Positions 39,817 through 55,766 of a DNA stretch of 64,000 bases are shown in pieces. Source of the DNA: Symbiodinium sp. CCMP2592 (lineage: Eukaryota; Sar; Dinophyceae; Suessiales; Symbiodiniaceae); NCBI GenBank assembly GCA_905221615.1, contig CAJNDT010003135.1, positions 468,001 through 532,000 on the forward strand, written 5' to 3'. Under the pieces are notes generated by a model, which was not told the origin of the DNA, ran no database searches, and saw only the letters and a list, made by a program, of their open reading frames with translations. Both the position numbers and the translations under genes were made by a program. Within the stretch, counting starts at the first letter, position 1; each line of letters opens with the position of its first letter.

Positions 39817-42800
39817 GCCGTTCAAGGGCGAGATCACCCCTGCCGTGCGTGCAGCAGTGAAGCGAGTTCACGAAGCAACCGGCCACCGACCCCCGAGGCG
39901 CCTCGCTCGTGCCCTTCTTCTTTCTGGTGCTCCACCTGCGGCGGTGCAAGCTGCTCGGGAGCTCAAGTGTGATGTGTGTGCCGAGAGAAAAGCCCCTCGT
40001 AGCCGGCGAGTGGCCAGCCTGCCGGCCCCGCGAGCTGTGGGAGAGCAGGCCCATGTGGACCTTTTGGTGACTGAGGATGCCGTGGGAAAGCCCTACGTTG
40101 TTGCTCACCTCACCGATGCCGTTTCTAAGTTCCAGCAGGCAGCTGTGATCAAGGATAAGAGCTCGGCCTCGGTGATCGATTTCATCATGGCCACTTGGGT
40201 CCCGCTCCTCGGCGCCCCTCGGCAGATCATTGCCGACCAAGGGCGAGAGTTTGTCAGCGAAGAGTTCCAGGAGTGGTGCTCTTCACACTCGGTTCTGCTT
40301 TGGCATGCGGCTGTGCAGGCGCCTTGGCAGAATGGTGCGGCGGAGAGAAGCGGTGGAACCTTGAAAGCCCTGTTGGCCGCCATCGTGTCCGACAAGGTGG
40401 TGCTTGGGGACCGCGACATGAACCATGCGGTCTATGAAGCCGTCGCCGCTTACAACTCCGACCCGATCGAGGATGGTGTCTCGCCCCAACAATGTGTGAC
40501 TGGCCGGCAGCCTTCAGTTCAAGGGTCTGTTCTCAACAATTTTGCCGGCCGTCTTGCTGAGCATGGCATCATTGACTCGAACCCGAGCCTGACTCAACGC
40601 ATTGCCTTGAGAGAGGCGGCCCGGGTTGCTATGGTGAGGCTTCACTACTCGCAAGGGATACGCAAAGCCGAGCTAGCCAGAAGCCGGGAGCCCACTGCGG
40701 CTCAACCTCCCAGTCCAGGCGATGTGGTCTACTTCTACCGGGCCCAGAAGCTCACGAAGCGGGGCGACCCTCGACTTTCGACTTCTTCGCGGCGCCGCCG
40801 TCTGGAGCTTAAACGCTGGCACGGCCCGGCTGTCTTGATTGCTTTGGAGACGTCTGGCGAGACCGGCTTCCCGAGCAATGCCTTCCTCTCCTACAAAGGA
40901 CAAGTGACGAAATGTGCTTTGGAACATGTTCGGCCGGCCTCCTCTTTGGAACAGCTGGCAGCCGGGACTTGGGAAGAGGCCATTCGCGAACTTGTTGAAG
41001 GCAGTGCCCCTGGAGATGGTCTGGCTCTAACCCCTGTGCCCGAGGGTGATCCTACGGAGATGGAGCAGGAAGTTCCTGTTCTTGGGCCTGTGGCGCCTGT
41101 TGATTGGCAGCCCTCCTCGACGACTTCGGCTCCTCCCTCTTCTACGTCTACGGCGGCCCCTGGCACACCGGTGGGCCGATTGCTGGCCAGACCTGCGCTT
41201 GCAAGCGCGCTTGGGAGATCGCACGGGCAGCCGCTATCCGTGGAGCTGACCCGTCGTGCTCTGGGTCGTGGGCAGCCGGCTGATTTTCAAGCCGAGTTGC
41301 GAGATGCTATGGAGCGCGGCCGGCGCCGCACCAGTTCCGAGGCCGAGCTGGAGGATCGTACGGATCCCTCGCGGCGATCGAGCCTCTCTTCTTCTCTGGC
41401 GCCTGGAGCCGGCGGCGAACCATCAGTACTACGACAACCTCCTAGCGAATCTCTCGGGCCTCCCGTTACTAGCGTTGTACCAGCAGTACTACAACAACCT
41501 CCTAGCGAATCTCTCGGGCCTCCAACGACAAGCGGTGAACCAGCAGTTCTACGACAACCACCTAGCGAATCTCCTGGGCCTCCTGCTGCGCAAGTCCCAG
41601 GCACTTCCTCTACTACCACCCGTGGTGCCTTCGAAGCTATGGTGCTTAGTCGCGAGCAGCTGGCTAACCTTGCTCTTCCCAGCAGTGCGGTACATCCTCT
41701 ACTACAAGTGCAGGCGCAAGTGGAGCAGGACCGCCTTTCCTCGAGGGCGTCTTTAGAAGCAGAGCACGACCATGGTACATGGGATGGCCGCTGGAGCTTG
41801 CCCTCGAGAACTCAGCTTGAGACCATCGGCAATATCGGCGCAATGCTTCCGACGGGATTGCCTGAGGATCACGAGGTGAGTGCTGCCACGGCCCGGAAGG
41901 AGCGCCAATGGTCGCACATGACCGAGGCCGATAAGCAGCTTTGGCGGAAGGCAGCAGAAAAGGGCTGGAAAGCCTACTTGGAGAATGAGGCCATTGAAAT
42001 TTTGAGCCTCCAGGAATCTGCTGCGGTCCGGAAGAAGCTTGCTTCGCGTGGTGAGCTCGACCGGATCCTTGTGCCGAGATTCGTGCTCACAGACAAATCG
42101 GACGGCCTCCGCTCCGCCTCCAACCCACTGCCAGTCGAAGCTTCGGCGAGACTCGTAGTTCCTGGATTCCGGGACCGTGCTAATCTTGCAGGAGAGGTCC
42201 GCAGGGATGCTCCCACAGGGGCGAGGTTGACCCAGCATTTGCTCCTGTCCATCATCGCCAGCAAGGGCAAGACGTGGAAGATGATGGCTGCCGACGTGAA
42301 GTCGGCGTTCTTGAAGGGCGACCCTTATGTCGCCAGAGAACTTTACATCTCTCAGACCAATGGTCGCACTGGCCCGGGGATACCAATCCCGGAAGGTTGC
42401 CTAGCACGCGTCTGCAAAGGCATCTTTGGACTGGCGGACGCCCCCCGGGAGTGGTGGCTTCGGTTGAGTCGGTCTTTGGAGACAAAGGGCTGGACGCGCA
42501 ATCCGTTGGACCAAGCTTCGTGGTTCCTCTGGGGAGGTCCGGAGAAGAAGACGCTGATCGGCATGATCATCAGCCACGTTGACGACCTGCTCTTCGGTGG
42601 CGACAGCGAGGCTGAGGCTTCCTTGCGGGCCGTTGGTTTGGAGCTCGGGTTTCGCGAGGTGCAGGAGGAGAAGTTCACCTGGTGTGGCAAGCAGTTCGAG
42701 CGACGACCTGACGGTACCGTGGCCATCTCCATGGAGACCTACCACCGCAACCTGAAGGAAATCCCCCTGCCTCGCAGCCGCAAAGCCTCTCTGACTGCCG

Positions 42801-43987
42801 AGCTCTCAACGGATGAGCGGCGCCGCCTACGAGCTCTTTTGGGGAGCCTCCAATGGCTGGTGGCCCAGCTGCGGTTCGACCTCCAGTTTCCTGTGTCAGC
42901 TTTGCAAGGCGAGCCGCCGACGATTGGGACGATTCTCCGTGCCAACGCGCTCCTGGCCGAGTTCCTGAAGGACCCAGCCTATGAGATGGTGTTTCAGCCC
43001 ATCGACCTCGAGACGGCCGGGCTGGTGGTGGTGACGGACAGCTCGCTGGGCAACGTGACCCAGACCGGCTCTGGGGAGGCGGCACCGCTGGAAAAGGTCT
43101 ACAGCCAGGCTTGCTACTTCGTGCTCCTGGCCGACGCTGACCTCCTTGCTGGACGCCCTGGCCGCTTCAACGTCTTGGACACTCGGAGTCACCGCTTGGC
43201 TCGGGTGTGCCGTTCAAGCTACGCTTCAGAGACGCTGGGCGCCGAGGAAGCTTTCGACGTCGGGCTTCTCACCCGTGGCTTTCTGGCAGCTGCAAAAGGA
43301 CTGCCCCTTCAGACGAAGCAGGCCATCGACCAGAGCCTCAATAGCATCCCACTGGTGGTGGTGGTGGTGGACGCCAAGGACGTGCACGACAAAGGGAACA
43401 GCGACACCTCGTCGTTTGGATCTCAGAAGAGCCTGGCTTTCACCGTGGCTTGGTTGAGAGCCGTTTTGCGACGGCCCAATACGGCCTTGCGATGGACGGC
43501 CTCCAGCAACATGTTCTGCGACGCCGGAACAAAGTACATGGACGTCTCGCACTTGAAGGACACCCTGCGGCGTGGGATCTGGAGCATCACATACAGCCCT
43601 GAGTTTGTGAAGCAGGTTTCAAAGGGTAAAAGAGCCCCTCCTCCTTCTACGGCCACCGCGACCTCCTTACCAGGCGAGGCTGTGGACGGCAACGATCCTC
43701 TGATGGGGTTCTTGCTGAAGTTTGCTGAGCAACGCGGGTGGCACTCACAGGGGACCATGGGCGTGAACGTGGCCCATAACGCCAAGAGCTTCCGAACTCC
43801 TGAACCGAGGTTCTCGAGCGCACAGTTTCCTTTTCGGACTTCTTTTGCTCGATATGAGCGCTCCACGGGCGAGTTAACTTGGCGAGTGCTTGAGCGGAAA
43901 ACCCGCTACCTCGAAGAGGCGAATCAGCACGGCCTCTTAAAGGTTGCCGCCCCGGTGTTGGTGACTTTCTTCACCAGGAGCGAGTAA
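39635..43987 (+). CDS. Copia polyprotein part 2: integrase, RT, RNase H
   Basis: The frame opens at 39635, but coding similarity starts after the upstream TGA, at about 39815. The integrase zinc-binding part has HEATGH and CDVC. The catalytic triad is Asp142 (HVDLLVTED), Asp201 (IIADQGREF) and Glu237 (NGAAERSGG), with the classic 35-residue spacing between the last two. A Ser/Pro/Glu-rich linker follows; at about 41422-41580 it holds three near-copies of QPPSESLGPP. RT has ADVKSAFLKGD (Asp887) and the catalytic HVDDLLFGG (Asp983/984). RNase H has VTDSSLGN (Asp1135), SYASETLGAEEAF (Glu1199) and WTASSNMFCDAGTK. All key residues are intact. The frame is +1 relative to part 1. Confidence 0.92.
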   Translation: MRVSLTLRRDSRPSNGPSTNATRRRLCRERSTSTTTCLRPARAAPKAATLPSRTARIPRAEPFKGEITPAVRAAVKRVHEATGHRPPRRLARALLLSGAPPAAVQAARELKCDVCAERKAPRSRRVASLPAPRAVGEQAHVDLLVTEDAVGKPYVVAHLTDAVSKFQQAAVIKDKSSASVIDFIMATWVPLLGAPRQIIADQGREFVSEEFQEWCSSHSVLLWHAAVQAPWQNGAAERSGGTLKALLAAIVSDKVVLGDRDMNHAVYEAVAAYNSDPIEDGVSPQQCVTGRQPSVQGSVLNNFAGRLAEHGIIDSNPSLTQRIALREAARVAMVRLHYSQGIRKAELARSREPTAAQPPSPGDVVYFYRAQKLTKRGDPRLSTSSRRRRLELKRWHGPAVLIALETSGETGFPSNAFLSYKGQVTKCALEHVRPASSLEQLAAGTWEEAIRELVEGSAPGDGLALTPVPEGDPTEMEQEVPVLGPVAPVDWQPSSTTSAPPSSTSTAAPGTPVGRLLARPALASALGRSHGQPLSVELTRRALGRGQPADFQAELRDAMERGRRRTSSEAELEDRTDPSRRSSLSSSLAPGAGGEPSVLRQPPSESLGPPVTSVVPAVLQQPPSESLGPPTTSGEPAVLRQPPSESPGPPAAQVPGTSSTTTRGAFEAMVLSREQLANLALPSSAVHPLLQVQAQVEQDRLSSRASLEAEHDHGTWDGRWSLPSRTQLETIGNIGAMLPTGLPEDHEVSAATARKERQWSHMTEADKQLWRKAAEKGWKAYLENEAIEILSLQESAAVRKKLASRGELDRILVPRFVLTDKSDGLRSASNPLPVEASARLVVPGFRDRANLAGEVRRDAPTGARLTQHLLLSIIASKGKTWKMMAADVKSAFLKGDPYVARELYISQTNGRTGPGIPIPEGCLARVCKGIFGLADAPREWWLRLSRSLETKGWTRNPLDQASWFLWGGPEKKTLIGMIISHVDDLLFGGDSEAEASLRAVGLELGFREVQEEKFTWCGKQFERRPDGTVAISMETYHRNLKEIPLPRSRKASLTAELSTDERRRLRALLGSLQWLVAQLRFDLQFPVSALQGEPPTIGTILRANALLAEFLKDPAYEMVFQPIDLETAGLVVVTDSSLGNVTQTGSGEAAPLEKVYSQACYFVLLADADLLAGRPGRFNVLDTRSHRLARVCRSSYASETLGAEEAFDVGLLTRGFLAAAKGLPLQTKQAIDQSLNSIPLVVVVVDAKDVHDKGNSDTSSFGSQKSLAFTVAWLRAVLRRPNTALRWTASSNMFCDAGTKYMDVSHLKDTLRRGIWSITYSPEFVKQVSKGKRAPPPSTATATSLPGEAVDGNDPLMGFLLKFAEQRGWHSQGTMGVNVAHNAKSFRTPEPRFSSAQFPFRTSFARYERSTGELTWRVLERKTRYLEEANQHGLLKVAAPVLVTFFTRSE

Positions 43988-44030
43988 AGCAGCGCTGCCC
44001 AGCCGATTCTCCTTAGCTATCTCTATGCAA

Positions 44031-44047
44031 CAAAAGAATAGATGGGA
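44031..44047 (+). other. Polypurine tract of copia element
   Basis: AAAAGAATAGATGGGA lies immediately before the 3' LTR. It is purine-rich with few interruptions, the expected plus-strand priming site. Confidence 0.65.
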
Positions 44048-44203
44048 TGATAAAGCATCGGCTGTGCAACGTTGGCTTTGCTCACTGCATGAACCGCGGC
44101 CTCTTTCTCTCGAGGCCTACAGCCACTTTTGTTTGCTGCGGAAAATGGATGCCTGCTGACTCTGCGCTTCCTTTCGTGGCTGCTCAGAGTGCGTGTTTCC
44201 ACA
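44048..44203 (+). repeat. 3' LTR of copia element
   Basis: 156 bp, identical by eye to the 5' LTR, and followed by the AACTT target duplication. Confidence 0.95.
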
Positions 44204-47200
44204 AACTTTGTCATGCACTTTTATGTAAGTAAGTAAGTATGTATGTATGTGCATGTATGTAGGAAGGTACTTAAGGCCCCTTCAAACCTGTAGATTCCTG
44301 TCCAAGCAGGAGGATTCATCGGAGTTCTTGCACAAAAAGACTCGGCTGCAGCGGCATAGGACCGTAGGATGTCACAAAGCACGTGGCGCAAACTTCAATC
44401 TTGGAGTAGACATCTGCCATCTTGCTTGTCTGATCTGTTGTTGTCACTGAGACCACATTGCCCTTCCCTGTAGGCCTGAAAGTCCCCGCTCGAAAAGCAT
44501 TCACTGAAACGGCGCCCAGGTTTTCAATAGTCCCTCGCCATCGAGCGGGGAGGTGTCTTTCTTCGAGAGTTTGCTTTGGCGCCTTCCACACATGCAACCA
44601 GGGTCTCATCGATGGCAGCGGCCATCATGGTGGTAGCAATTGGTAGCAGGGATGAAGGTATCGGAAAGTGAGTTGTCTTCATTGGCAGGCATGATATCGT
44701 AGTAACTGCAGCATGAAGACGAGTACGACATGCATCTGCTGGAATGATGTTTGGAAGGCAGGCATCAAGGCCAGATCCGTGTAAATGATGAGTTATTCAT
44801 GTGTGCTCACACCGACGGATTACACTAGTGAAATTTCGACCACACTGTGTATACATTTTAAAACAATTTCTGTGTGGGCAAGCATGTGCAGCATTCTCCG
44901 TATTCGCCAGAGGATGACCAACAGATACATGGATACATGTATTGGCTTTCCAGTACAACTTAGCCATGAGATCGTACGGCCTGACATGCAGAGATCTGCT
45001 GATGTCTGCCTGCATAGAGCCTTGTGGGTTCTACATTTACAGATGATGGGTTTTCCATTGATTTGTGTTTACTCGAAGGCATGCACTAGTTTTGGTTGCA
45101 TTATATGCTACCACAACAGACGACCACATGCATGAGCATGAGCATAGCCAGAAGGTTTGTCCTGTCTTGCCGCTTTGTCATGATTGTTGTTGTTGCTGCT
45201 GGTGTATTACAGGCACGCCATAGATAAGACTGTATCCACCTCTGTTCCCACTTTGAAACCCAACAAATGAGCAATACTAACGCAACACAATAGACAAAAT
45301 CACTAAGTAGAAACGGCGGATCTTGCGATCTTGGTACTTCTCCCTTCTCAGCTCGATATGCTTTTCCGAATGGAAATGGAAAGCAAATCTTCGAGTCCTG
45401 AGAGAAGCTTCCGCGGATCCGTTCCAGGGTTACCTGTACTATTTTTGGGGTTCCTTCTTTTGAACTATAGAACCCCATTCTAGTTATTCAGGGTGGGTCG
45501 GATTTGCAGGCTTTCGGGCGTGCTGCTGGTGGCGTCTCGACTCCGACTGCACAGCCGGTTATCCTGCCAAAGGTGCCCACTGGTCCGTCTCGGGTAAAGG
45601 GAAAACGGGGGCGAAGGACGACACCTCCCAGCTGGATTTTTGCGTGGCAAGGGATCACCTGCTTCAGGCTTTAAAACTAAGAACCATGGCGGATGGCAGA
45701 TGTGACCACACTTTTTCACTGGCCGATGCCAGGCAGTTCCTAGCCCAAGCAATTGGAGACCCAACACGGGCCCGGTGGTGCAGGCGCAGATGGGACTTTG
45801 ATTCACAGATAGCATGTACACAGGTACCTGATCCCCCACACCCACATACCTGTGAAGGTCTTCTATTCGACCTCGCCAGTGGCTTCCAGCTCAGTCCGAA
45901 AGTGCTGCGGACGGACGCATGGCCGTGAAATCCTCCGTCTCTCAGGTCAGTCCATCGAAGCGGTGACTCCTGGTTGTCTCGTGAGAAAGTTAAACGCGAA
46001 TACCATACCACCTCGACCAAGTCTGACTGTAGAGTCTATGACATAGAAAGAAAGTCTGAGCGCATTCCTTAATGCACAGCACTTACATGTTCCCCAAAGC
46101 CATCATGTCGGCCATCAATTAGATCTAGTGGGCCTTCGTGCGGTGTGTGAGCCCTTGTGACCTCTGCCTCGACACCACGGGTCGACCGAACCCAGCTGGA
46201 GCCCTGAAGCCTGCACGCAGACGGTTCATGCACTTATTATTGAACTTTGACCGTATATCCATATCCATGTCAGCATCTTTCTATCCTTCTGTATATATAT
46301 ATATATATATATCTGAATAAATATAAACATATATATATATATATATCTATCTACACGCACGTGCAGCATGTGTTGATCAGACGAGTTTGGCCAGGGCTCT
46401 GCCAGCCTCGGGTGTCCGGGGCAGAGACGCGGATCCCCAAGTCTCCCACCTCTGTTCTGTCACATTAAGCTTTGTAGCCAGAAGCCCTCAACTCAACCCT
46501 TCTGCGTTTGGTTGGTTGTGGCAGTTGGGAAAATAGGGGCGCAAATCAGCATACAAACACAAGGATCCAACCTTCATGCCGTAGTAGGGGGCCCCCTAAA
46601 ACGTGGGGTTCGACACAAGCACATTCAAACGGATCCTGATGTTGTGTGCTGTTTTTGGGACCCTGTCAGTTTCGATGCACGGCTTCGATGCCGCAACCCC
46701 GTCGACCGCTTCGGCACACGGCACAGCGAAACCAGCTGAGCTAAGATGCGGAAAATACCGTCACTTGCGTTGCTGCAAGGTTTGGGGAGAAGGCAGCAAT
46801 CTTCGTCACATAGTCTATACTACGTAATTTCTGAGTTTCCCAAACCATGCAGCTGCTCAGGCTCCTGTCTAGTGTCAAAGGGTGGTGTTATGTCGTACGG
46901 CTACATCTTCTTGGCACTTCCCCACGTCAGTTCGAGACGCAATGCCCTTTATGAGATGGCGTGTTGTGGCACACTTGCATGTGGTTATATGTTCTCTGTA
47001 GTATCATATAGTAAGGGACGGCACGACGTTATCCTCTACAGTGTTGGAAGATGTGTCTGTGTGTTGCTGCCATCAGTTCTCTGAGTTACCTAGTACTTAA
47101 TTATATAAATACCAGAACTTAGAATGGTAGACGGGGTCTTGTATAATCTTCCAGGTTCTCGTCGTATCTGCATCCAGTTTCCAACATGCTATAAGTCTTG

Positions 47201-47555
47201 CGTCACTTGTTTCTCAGTGCTTGTATATTGGATGGTGATGAAGCAAGTACATTATGTAGTCGTTACGAACAATGTACGGTCTGTTGCAAACAACTAATGT
47301 GTGATGAGATGCTTACGTCGTCGTCACATGACCCTATGTTCTGCAGTATGCATTGCCGTGCCCTCGATTAGTCGTGTTTCAACATCAGCGCTTTCTGCCC
47401 ACATGAACTGTTGTGAGACAGCCGTGTTGTTATATGATATATGGTGACGTCCTACAGTATTCTTTAGCTCGATTTTATGGCATACCGTCGCGCGAAGTCT
47501 CATTGATTCTACGCAGAAGTGGACCTGATTGTAACATTGTCCAGCCTTCAAAGAA

Positions 47556-47604
<49 letters not shown>

Positions 47605-47931
47605 CTTCGGCATATGGCGTCGATGATGATGGATGCTTTAGTGCTTTAGTTGTTGCAGTTGTCGCCGCGTATCCTTATGATGACTGGTACGTATCATGGT
47701 TAGTGGTGATGGTAATGATAGCGGTGGCGATGATGATGCTGATTGTGGTGTTCTTCGAATATGGCCACTACCATAACTGTTACATGCATTGTCGCGACAA
47801 CGATGTTAGTCGTGCTGCTGATGAAAGCTATCCTCACGATGGCATTAACGAACGTGATGACGTGATGGTGAGCATGACGATGGTCCTGTCTGCCTCGGGG
47901 TCTCTTGATCTAAGCGTGGCTCCGTGGGCAG
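44204..47931. other. Gap with one exon-like frame and TA repeats
   Basis: A basic, Pro-rich frame at 45503-45670 (GVSTPTAQPVILPKVPTGP) is preceded by an AG|G acceptor and could be an exon. A TA microsatellite lies at 46290-46350 and (CT)n at 47560-47602. No other gene is supported. Confidence 0.35.
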
Positions 47932-52203
<4,272 letters not shown>

Positions 52204-54054
52204 GCTGGGGTCTGTCACTGCTTCACCGGCTGCTCAGTTTGAATGGAGAGTCGTAACAATCTTGACAGAAGCTACATCGTGGGTGCAGCCTATTCGCATT
52301 GATTGCCCTTCTGTCTTGGCTCCAGCCTCGCAAAGCATAACAGATGCAGCATCAGCAGGAGCAAGTTCAACCAGACACCATCTGACATGCAAGCCAACTC
52401 TAGATGCAAGCAGTGTGTGGGTCCTTTGGTCGACTGCCGTGGCTCTCGAACCAACAAGTGAAAGAGAAGCGTGCTAGTAGCTGTGGCAGCAACGCGAAGC
52501 GAAGTAGTATTTACTTGTGCAGCAGCGTCGCAGTAAGTCTCTGTGTGCACGCCGCCGAACTCCTCGACACTACGGGCCCGGGCCTTTGTACTGTACTGTG
52601 TACTGTACTTCTCGAGAGGGAGCATTGTGTGACATGTTTGGACGATTCGGGTTAAGGTTGAGGACTTGAGGACACGGGCTTCGGCGTCCAACAGTAGATG
52701 CCCAGGTCATGGGGTAAGAGGTCTTGAGGGCATTTGCCTGCCGCCTCCTGTTTGAGAAGCAGGCTTCTGACGCACACGTCCACGGAACAAGCTTTTGAAA
52801 GACTGTGTGGAGGAATGTGGCGTGTTTCAGCCTTGTGCTTTCAGAAACTCGTTCCGCGTTGAGGCCTTCCCCGGCGTGGGGGACATGTTCCCGCCTTATG
52901 TTCGCTTTCGAACTTCGTTTTTGCTTACGCCGTTGCACCCGGCAAGGCGAGATGTCCGCCAAACTTGTCTTTGCCACTGCGTCCAAGGCCTTCATTGAAG
53001 GAGAAGAAGAGCCATGACACTGACGACGTCAACCAGCGCAGGGAGCGGAAGGTCGGCAGCAGAGGAGGGCAAGCACACTGGAAGGTCTTGCGTGAGACCT
53101 GTCACCGACGCACAATTCGCAGCTGCGCATAGCTTCTTCGGCGATTCTCCGGATTTGCTGTGTCGCGGATACGCCTTGAAGTCTGTACTTCCACTACACT
53201 GCACTACAAGGGCATCCATCGCTCCCTGGTGCCCGCAGGTTTTGCAACCTACTGAAAACAAGGACAGGGCTTGGTGAGCACCCTGCATTCAGGGCCTATG
53301 GGTAGTAATTGAGGGGTCCCAGATCTCCTGGACCGCAGTGCAGCACACCAGCATAGCGCATCACATGACATGGAGTAGTATTGTCGGCAACACCTGAGCT
53401 TGCGATGAGACAGAATACACTGCGGTGCAGTAATCCGTACATAGTACACCACGTACCAAACTGGAAAACGTCGATATAGCGAGCACTGTTGGTGTTGAGC
53501 CCGAAGCCCGGCTTGGTTGGATTGGTTCAAACCCTGTCAGAAAGAAGGATGTGAACCCTCCTGCGCGGAAGCCAGACCGCTTGGACTACAGCAGGCAGGG
53601 ATTTAGGGCTTATGGTTTTCCTCACACTCAAAGATGCAGGATTTGGGCCTAAGGGTTGAAGAGGTGCAAGCTTGAGGGAGCAGGGTTTACGGCTTCGTGG
53701 GTAGGGCAGACTGGGCACGGGTTTGTGGTGGAGGGTTCGCATGGTTCGCGCTTTCATGGAGGTCTCATCTGAAGAAGTTCAGCTTGAGAATTCCCTAGTG
53801 CTTTCTCTGTGTTAGGCATCGAGAAGCTCTTCTAGGAGTCTGACTTGCACCTCTAAGTGACTAACGCAATTCAAGCATGCATCGCTCAAACTCGGCCTTG
53901 CTTTGGGGTATTGCCCTGCGACAGCTTCGCCTTTTCTGAGGTTCAACGAAATCGGCGACGATGACCGGGATGAGCGCCTTCAGACCGGAGACGTGCGCAA
54001 GTCATGGTAGCCACAGCAAACTCAGCAAAGCTACGAAATCCGGTTGCGTTCGCC
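52204..54054. other. No supported gene
   Basis: Motif-free frames on both strands. It may include introns of the coiled-coil gene. No notable repeat was seen. Confidence 0.35.
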
Positions 54055-54182
54055 TCTGCGGGGGCAGTGGGTGAAATACCAGCAGGTGACATGGGAAGAG
54101 TTGAAGAAGCACGAGAAGCAGCAGGTTCCGCGTAGCAAGTTTCATGCAGACGCTGCTGAGGCTGCACGTCCTAACATCTGAA
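54055..54182 (+). CDS. Exon-like ORF, unknown
   Basis: An open frame reading RGQWVKYQQVTWEELKKHEK and continuing KFHADAAEAARPNI ends at TGA 54180-54182. An AG|G acceptor at 54085 gives the alternative start VTWEELKKHEKQ. It is charged and helical, consistent with a terminal exon of the upstream coiled-coil gene or another gene. The family is not recognised. Confidence 0.35.
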
Positions 54183-54337
54183 GCTCTAAGCTACAAGCCG
54201 CTGCGTAGTGTTAGAGCAACAGCCTGGTCCTTGTGCAGGTGTTTGATGCACGAGAACAAGTGGACGCTGTGGGCGAGTCGCGTTTTTGAGCATCGGGTGT
54301 TAGTGGCGTGCTAGATCAGATCACGTGACGATGTTCC

Positions 54338-54601
54338 TTGAGCGGTGCTCCCAAGCATGCCGGTGGCATGTTGAGCCTAGAACTCCGCCAGATCATCGAT
54401 CAGAAGCGGCGGGAGGAGGATGACTGGAAACGTCAGCTCAAGGACTATGTTGTAGGCAAGACCTCTCGACTCATTGTAGACAGAGTCTGTCGCATGTACT
54501 CGCAGGAGAAGCCCTCGGACCTGTCCTGGGTGCAGGGTCGACACTTCGCTAGCTACGAGGCCTCGGGAAAACCCTGTCCCAGTATGTCTTTTTTGGCATA
54601 G
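54338..54601 (+). CDS. Exon-like ORF, charged protein, unknown
   Basis: The frame encodes LELRQIIDQKRREEDDWKR, then KTSRLIVDRVCRMYSQEK and WVQGRHFASYEASGK, ending at TAG. It has clear coding character with a basic/acidic helix at its start. An acceptor just before AGGML (after 54355) is possible. No family is recognised. It may continue the coiled-coil gene. Confidence 0.4.
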   Translation: MSGAPKHAGGMLSLELRQIIDQKRREEDDWKRQLKDYVVGKTSRLIVDRVCRMYSQEKPSDLSWVQGRHFASYEASGKPCPSMSFLA

Positions 54602-55766
54602 ATCAAGGCATAGAGGTACCGTGTGAGACGAAGTTACCGCGTGCTGCGAAGACTCACAGCGCTTCGGGTACTATGTAGTTGGACCGCGCCCGTGGGTTAT
54701 TCTCCGCTTTCGGCCTTTTTGGACTCAGTATTTGCGAGGGTTTCGTTACTTCGGGCACTTCGGAGTTTCAGGACTTTTTGAAGGGGTCTCAAATTTCTGC
54801 TTTTTTGGCTTCAGAGGTTTTGCTCTGGGTTTCTGGCTTGGGGGTGGGGGGGGGTGGGGGGGGGGGGTTAATAACGTTCTGTTCGCAGTTACTCGGAATG
54901 ACGTCTTAAAATCTTCACTAGGATTTTTATGTTGCACTCTATGTTCTTCCTAACTCGTCCTGGTTATCACGTAGTCCTTCCCTATTTAGAAATCAGTACT
55001 CGAACAGTAGCATTGCGTACATACATAATGAACGTAACGTCGTCTTCGCGGCTTCCCGATGGGGCCCACTTAAGCTTGGGACTCTTAAAACTTTTCGCCA
55101 ACGGCTTCGAAGTGACACTGGCTTGGGACAGCGCAGTGGCAAAATGGACGAGACTTGTGTCGCGCAGACCCGCAATAAACGATGGTGACCACGCGGCGCA
55201 AGATTCGACAGTGATGCTGGTAGTGGTGTCAGTGTCACAGTGATGATGATGGTGGTGATGATGATGAGGCTGACGATCGTGACGGTGATGTTGTTGTTGC
55301 TGCATGGCCCAAACTACTTCCGGGTTCTTAAAAGCCCTGTTCTAGCCCTCAAAATCCCTGAGCTACGAATCTATCGCCCCTGCCATGGTTTTCAGCATTT
55401 GAACATTCTGGGAAGTGCCTCCCGTACCACGGGCGCCAACGGGGCGCGCACCATGTAGTTGGCTTCGGACTTTTAAGTTTTTGCTCTGTGGACATGACAT
55501 CCAACTCGATGCTCAAAACCACAGAAAAACCAACACCTATGGAGGCTCGAACTGTTTTGCCTATCTGGGCTGTGTGTTGCATGAATGGGAGTGACGAGGT
55601 CTGTGTTAGGGGGCCAATTGTAAGCTGCACTGTGCTTGGAGTGGGAACTCGGGTCTGCTCCGTATGGGGTAGAGTGGTGATGGTGGTGGACCCCGTTCAG
55701 TGAGTTCCCGAACCAATAAACCAATGCCTCAGTCTAGGAGGCATTCCGACTAACAGTACTTGGCAG
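54602..55766. other. No supported gene
   Basis: Contains a G-rich tract at 54841-54870 and a GATGAT patch at 55235-55290. No convincing exon was found. Confidence 0.4.

Larger units (their letters stand above)
35250..44203 (+). mobile_element. Complete Ty1/copia LTR retrotransposon
   Basis: An 8954-bp element is bounded by two 156-bp LTRs (35250-35405 and 44048-44203) that begin TG, end CA and are identical by my reading. It is flanked by a 5-bp target duplication AACTT (35245-35249 and 44204-44208). A primer-binding-site candidate and a purine tract lie just inside the LTRs. The domain order of gag, protease, integrase, reverse transcriptase and RNase H is that of Ty1/copia. Catalytic residues of protease, integrase, RT and RNase H are present. 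Identical LTRs imply a recent insertion. The coding frame is not continuous (see the ORF entries). Confidence 0.95.
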
